Shown here piece after piece: positions 5,042-5,824 of a stretch of DNA of 5,824 nucleotides. Positions within the stretch are counted from its first letter, which is position 1; every line of letters starts with the position of its first letter. A program made the position numbers and the translations under genes. This DNA is from Parachlamydiales bacterium (lineage in GTDB: Bacteria > Chlamydiota > Chlamydiia > Chlamydiales > SM23-39): positions 1 through 5,824 of the forward strand of contig PLXF01000194.1 in assembly GCA_003151315.1 (NCBI GenBank). Reading direction: 5' to 3'. The notes beneath the pieces are model-generated. The model searched no databases and was not told where the DNA came from. It saw only the letters and a program-made list of their open reading frames with translations.

Positions 5042-5824
5042 TTAAGCCATTAGAGCGGCTTCACTTTCAAAGTCGATCTCTAACTCTTCAGAGAGCTGGC
5101 TATCGATGTACTTATTAACCTTACGGTGAGATTCGTAACCGGTACCCGCTGGGATCATGTGTCCCATAATCAGGTTGGCTTTCGTATCAAGCATATAATC
5201 GGTCGTACTTTCGCAGGCCGCTTCCGTGAGAACGCGTGTTGTCTCTTGGAAAGAGGCTGCCGAAATAAACGATTCAGTTCCCAAAGAGGCCCGAGTAATA
5301 CCGAGAAGGACAGGCGCCGCTTGTGCCGGTTTCCCCCCTTCTTCGATCGTTTTTCGGTTCTGCATGTGGAACGCCTTCCGATCGATATCCTCTCCATGAA
5401 GGAAAGTAGTATCGCCTGGATCAGTGATGCGCACTTTTTGCAACATTTGGCGGACAATGATCTCTACGTGTTTGTCGTTAATGTCGACACCCTGCAGACG
5501 GTAAACCTCTTGCACCTGATTGACCAGATACTTCTGCAGTTCCCGAACGCCGCAAATCTCCAGAATCTCTTGGGATACCACGAGACCTTCAGTGATTTGC
5601 TGACCCTTGATTACCATATCGCCTTTTTGAACGATTAAGTGCTTTGTCAGAGGGATCAGGTGCTCTTCTTCCATACCGGTCACATCGTCGCGAACGACAA
5701 CGATCCGTTTGTTTTTCTGAACGCCTCGGAAGTCGACAACGCCATCGATTTTTGCAATTTCTGCCGCATCTTTAGGTCTGCGCGCTTCAAAGAGCTCTGC
5801 CACGCGCGGCAAGCCGCCCGTGAT
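5042..5824 (-). CDS. rpoC: RNA polymerase beta' subunit, C-terminal part
   Basis: The last 260 codons and the stop of rpoC; the gene enters from the right edge, and the first residues seen are ITGGLPRVAELFEARRPK, the conserved motif ahead of the beta' C-terminal region. Further matches are VQEVYRLQGVDINDKHVEII, VRQMLQKVRITDPGDTTFL, and VLLGITRASLGTESFISAAS followed by FQETTRVLTEAA, which are beta' C-terminal segments including the trigger-loop-proximal helices and the jaw/clamp closure. The 3' end finishes ...FESEAALMA, a short acidic tail as in chlamydial RpoC. The product is the catalytic-core partner of RpoB in transcription. No frame break or missing motif is seen. It is followed by a strong terminator and then by a gene of unknown function on the same strand. 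Confidence 0.98.
   Translation of the reverse strand: MTGGLPRVAELFEARRPKDAAEIAKIDGVVDFRGVQKNKRIVVVRDDVTGMEEEHLIPLTKHLIVQKGDMVIKGQQITEGLVVSQEILEICGVRELQKYLVNQVQEVYRLQGVDINDKHVEIIVRQMLQKVRITDPGDTTFLHGEDIDRKAFHMQNRKTIEEGGKPAQAAPVLLGITRASLGTESFISAASFQETTRVLTEAACESTTDYMLDTKANLIMGHMIPAGTGYESHRKVNKYIDSQLSEELEIDFESEAALMA

Noticed and set aside
5126..5638. 170-codon plus-strand open frame
   Set aside because: It lies entirely antisense to well-conserved rpoC sequence and shows no recognisable protein features.
1..5824. tRNA or rRNA genes
   Set aside because: No cloverleaf-like or rRNA-like segment was noticed on reading either strand. This was not tested by computation.

Overview
The window looks like chromosomal DNA from a member of the Chlamydiae, most likely an environmental ('Chlamydia-like') lineage. 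Three conserved genes carry recognisable signatures: a RuvB of the chlamydial type, a TalB-type transaldolase, and the C-terminal end of RNA polymerase beta' (RpoC), which reads very close to chlamydial RpoC. From memory, rpoC and tal are neighbours in Chlamydia, which fits. Genus and species cannot be fixed from the sequence alone.

Layout. (1) Positions 1-1430, minus strand: ruvB followed after 5 bp by the 5' part of a secreted SpoIID/LytB-like protein that runs off the left edge. (2) Positions 1431-1819: a divergent intergenic region dominated by a 180-bp nested inverted repeat. It has 35-bp outer arms with two mismatches, and inside them a perfect 22-bp-arm hairpin and a smaller 8-bp-arm hairpin. 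(3) Positions 1820-4459, plus strand: five closely spaced genes. They are a 74-aa small exported membrane protein, a 228-aa secreted protein that may have a DcrB/PsbP-like fold, a 71-aa small exported membrane protein resembling the first, a 169-aa lipoprotein, and transaldolase. The pattern 'small signal-peptide plus membrane-helix protein, then larger exported protein' occurs twice in a row. (4) Positions 4470-4988, minus strand: an unrecognised 172-aa protein, convergent with tal. (5) Positions 4997-5824, minus strand: the 3' end of rpoC and a clear intrinsic terminator.

Function. The conserved genes are housekeeping: Holliday-junction branch migration, septal peptidoglycan processing, pentose phosphate pathway and transcription. 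The four small and exported genes before tal are the lineage-specific part and probably act in the envelope. No tRNA, rRNA, CRISPR array, transposase or phage gene was seen. The least explained items are the nested inverted repeat, the duplicated small-membrane-protein module, and the orphan gene that begins 8 nt after the rpoC terminator T-tract.
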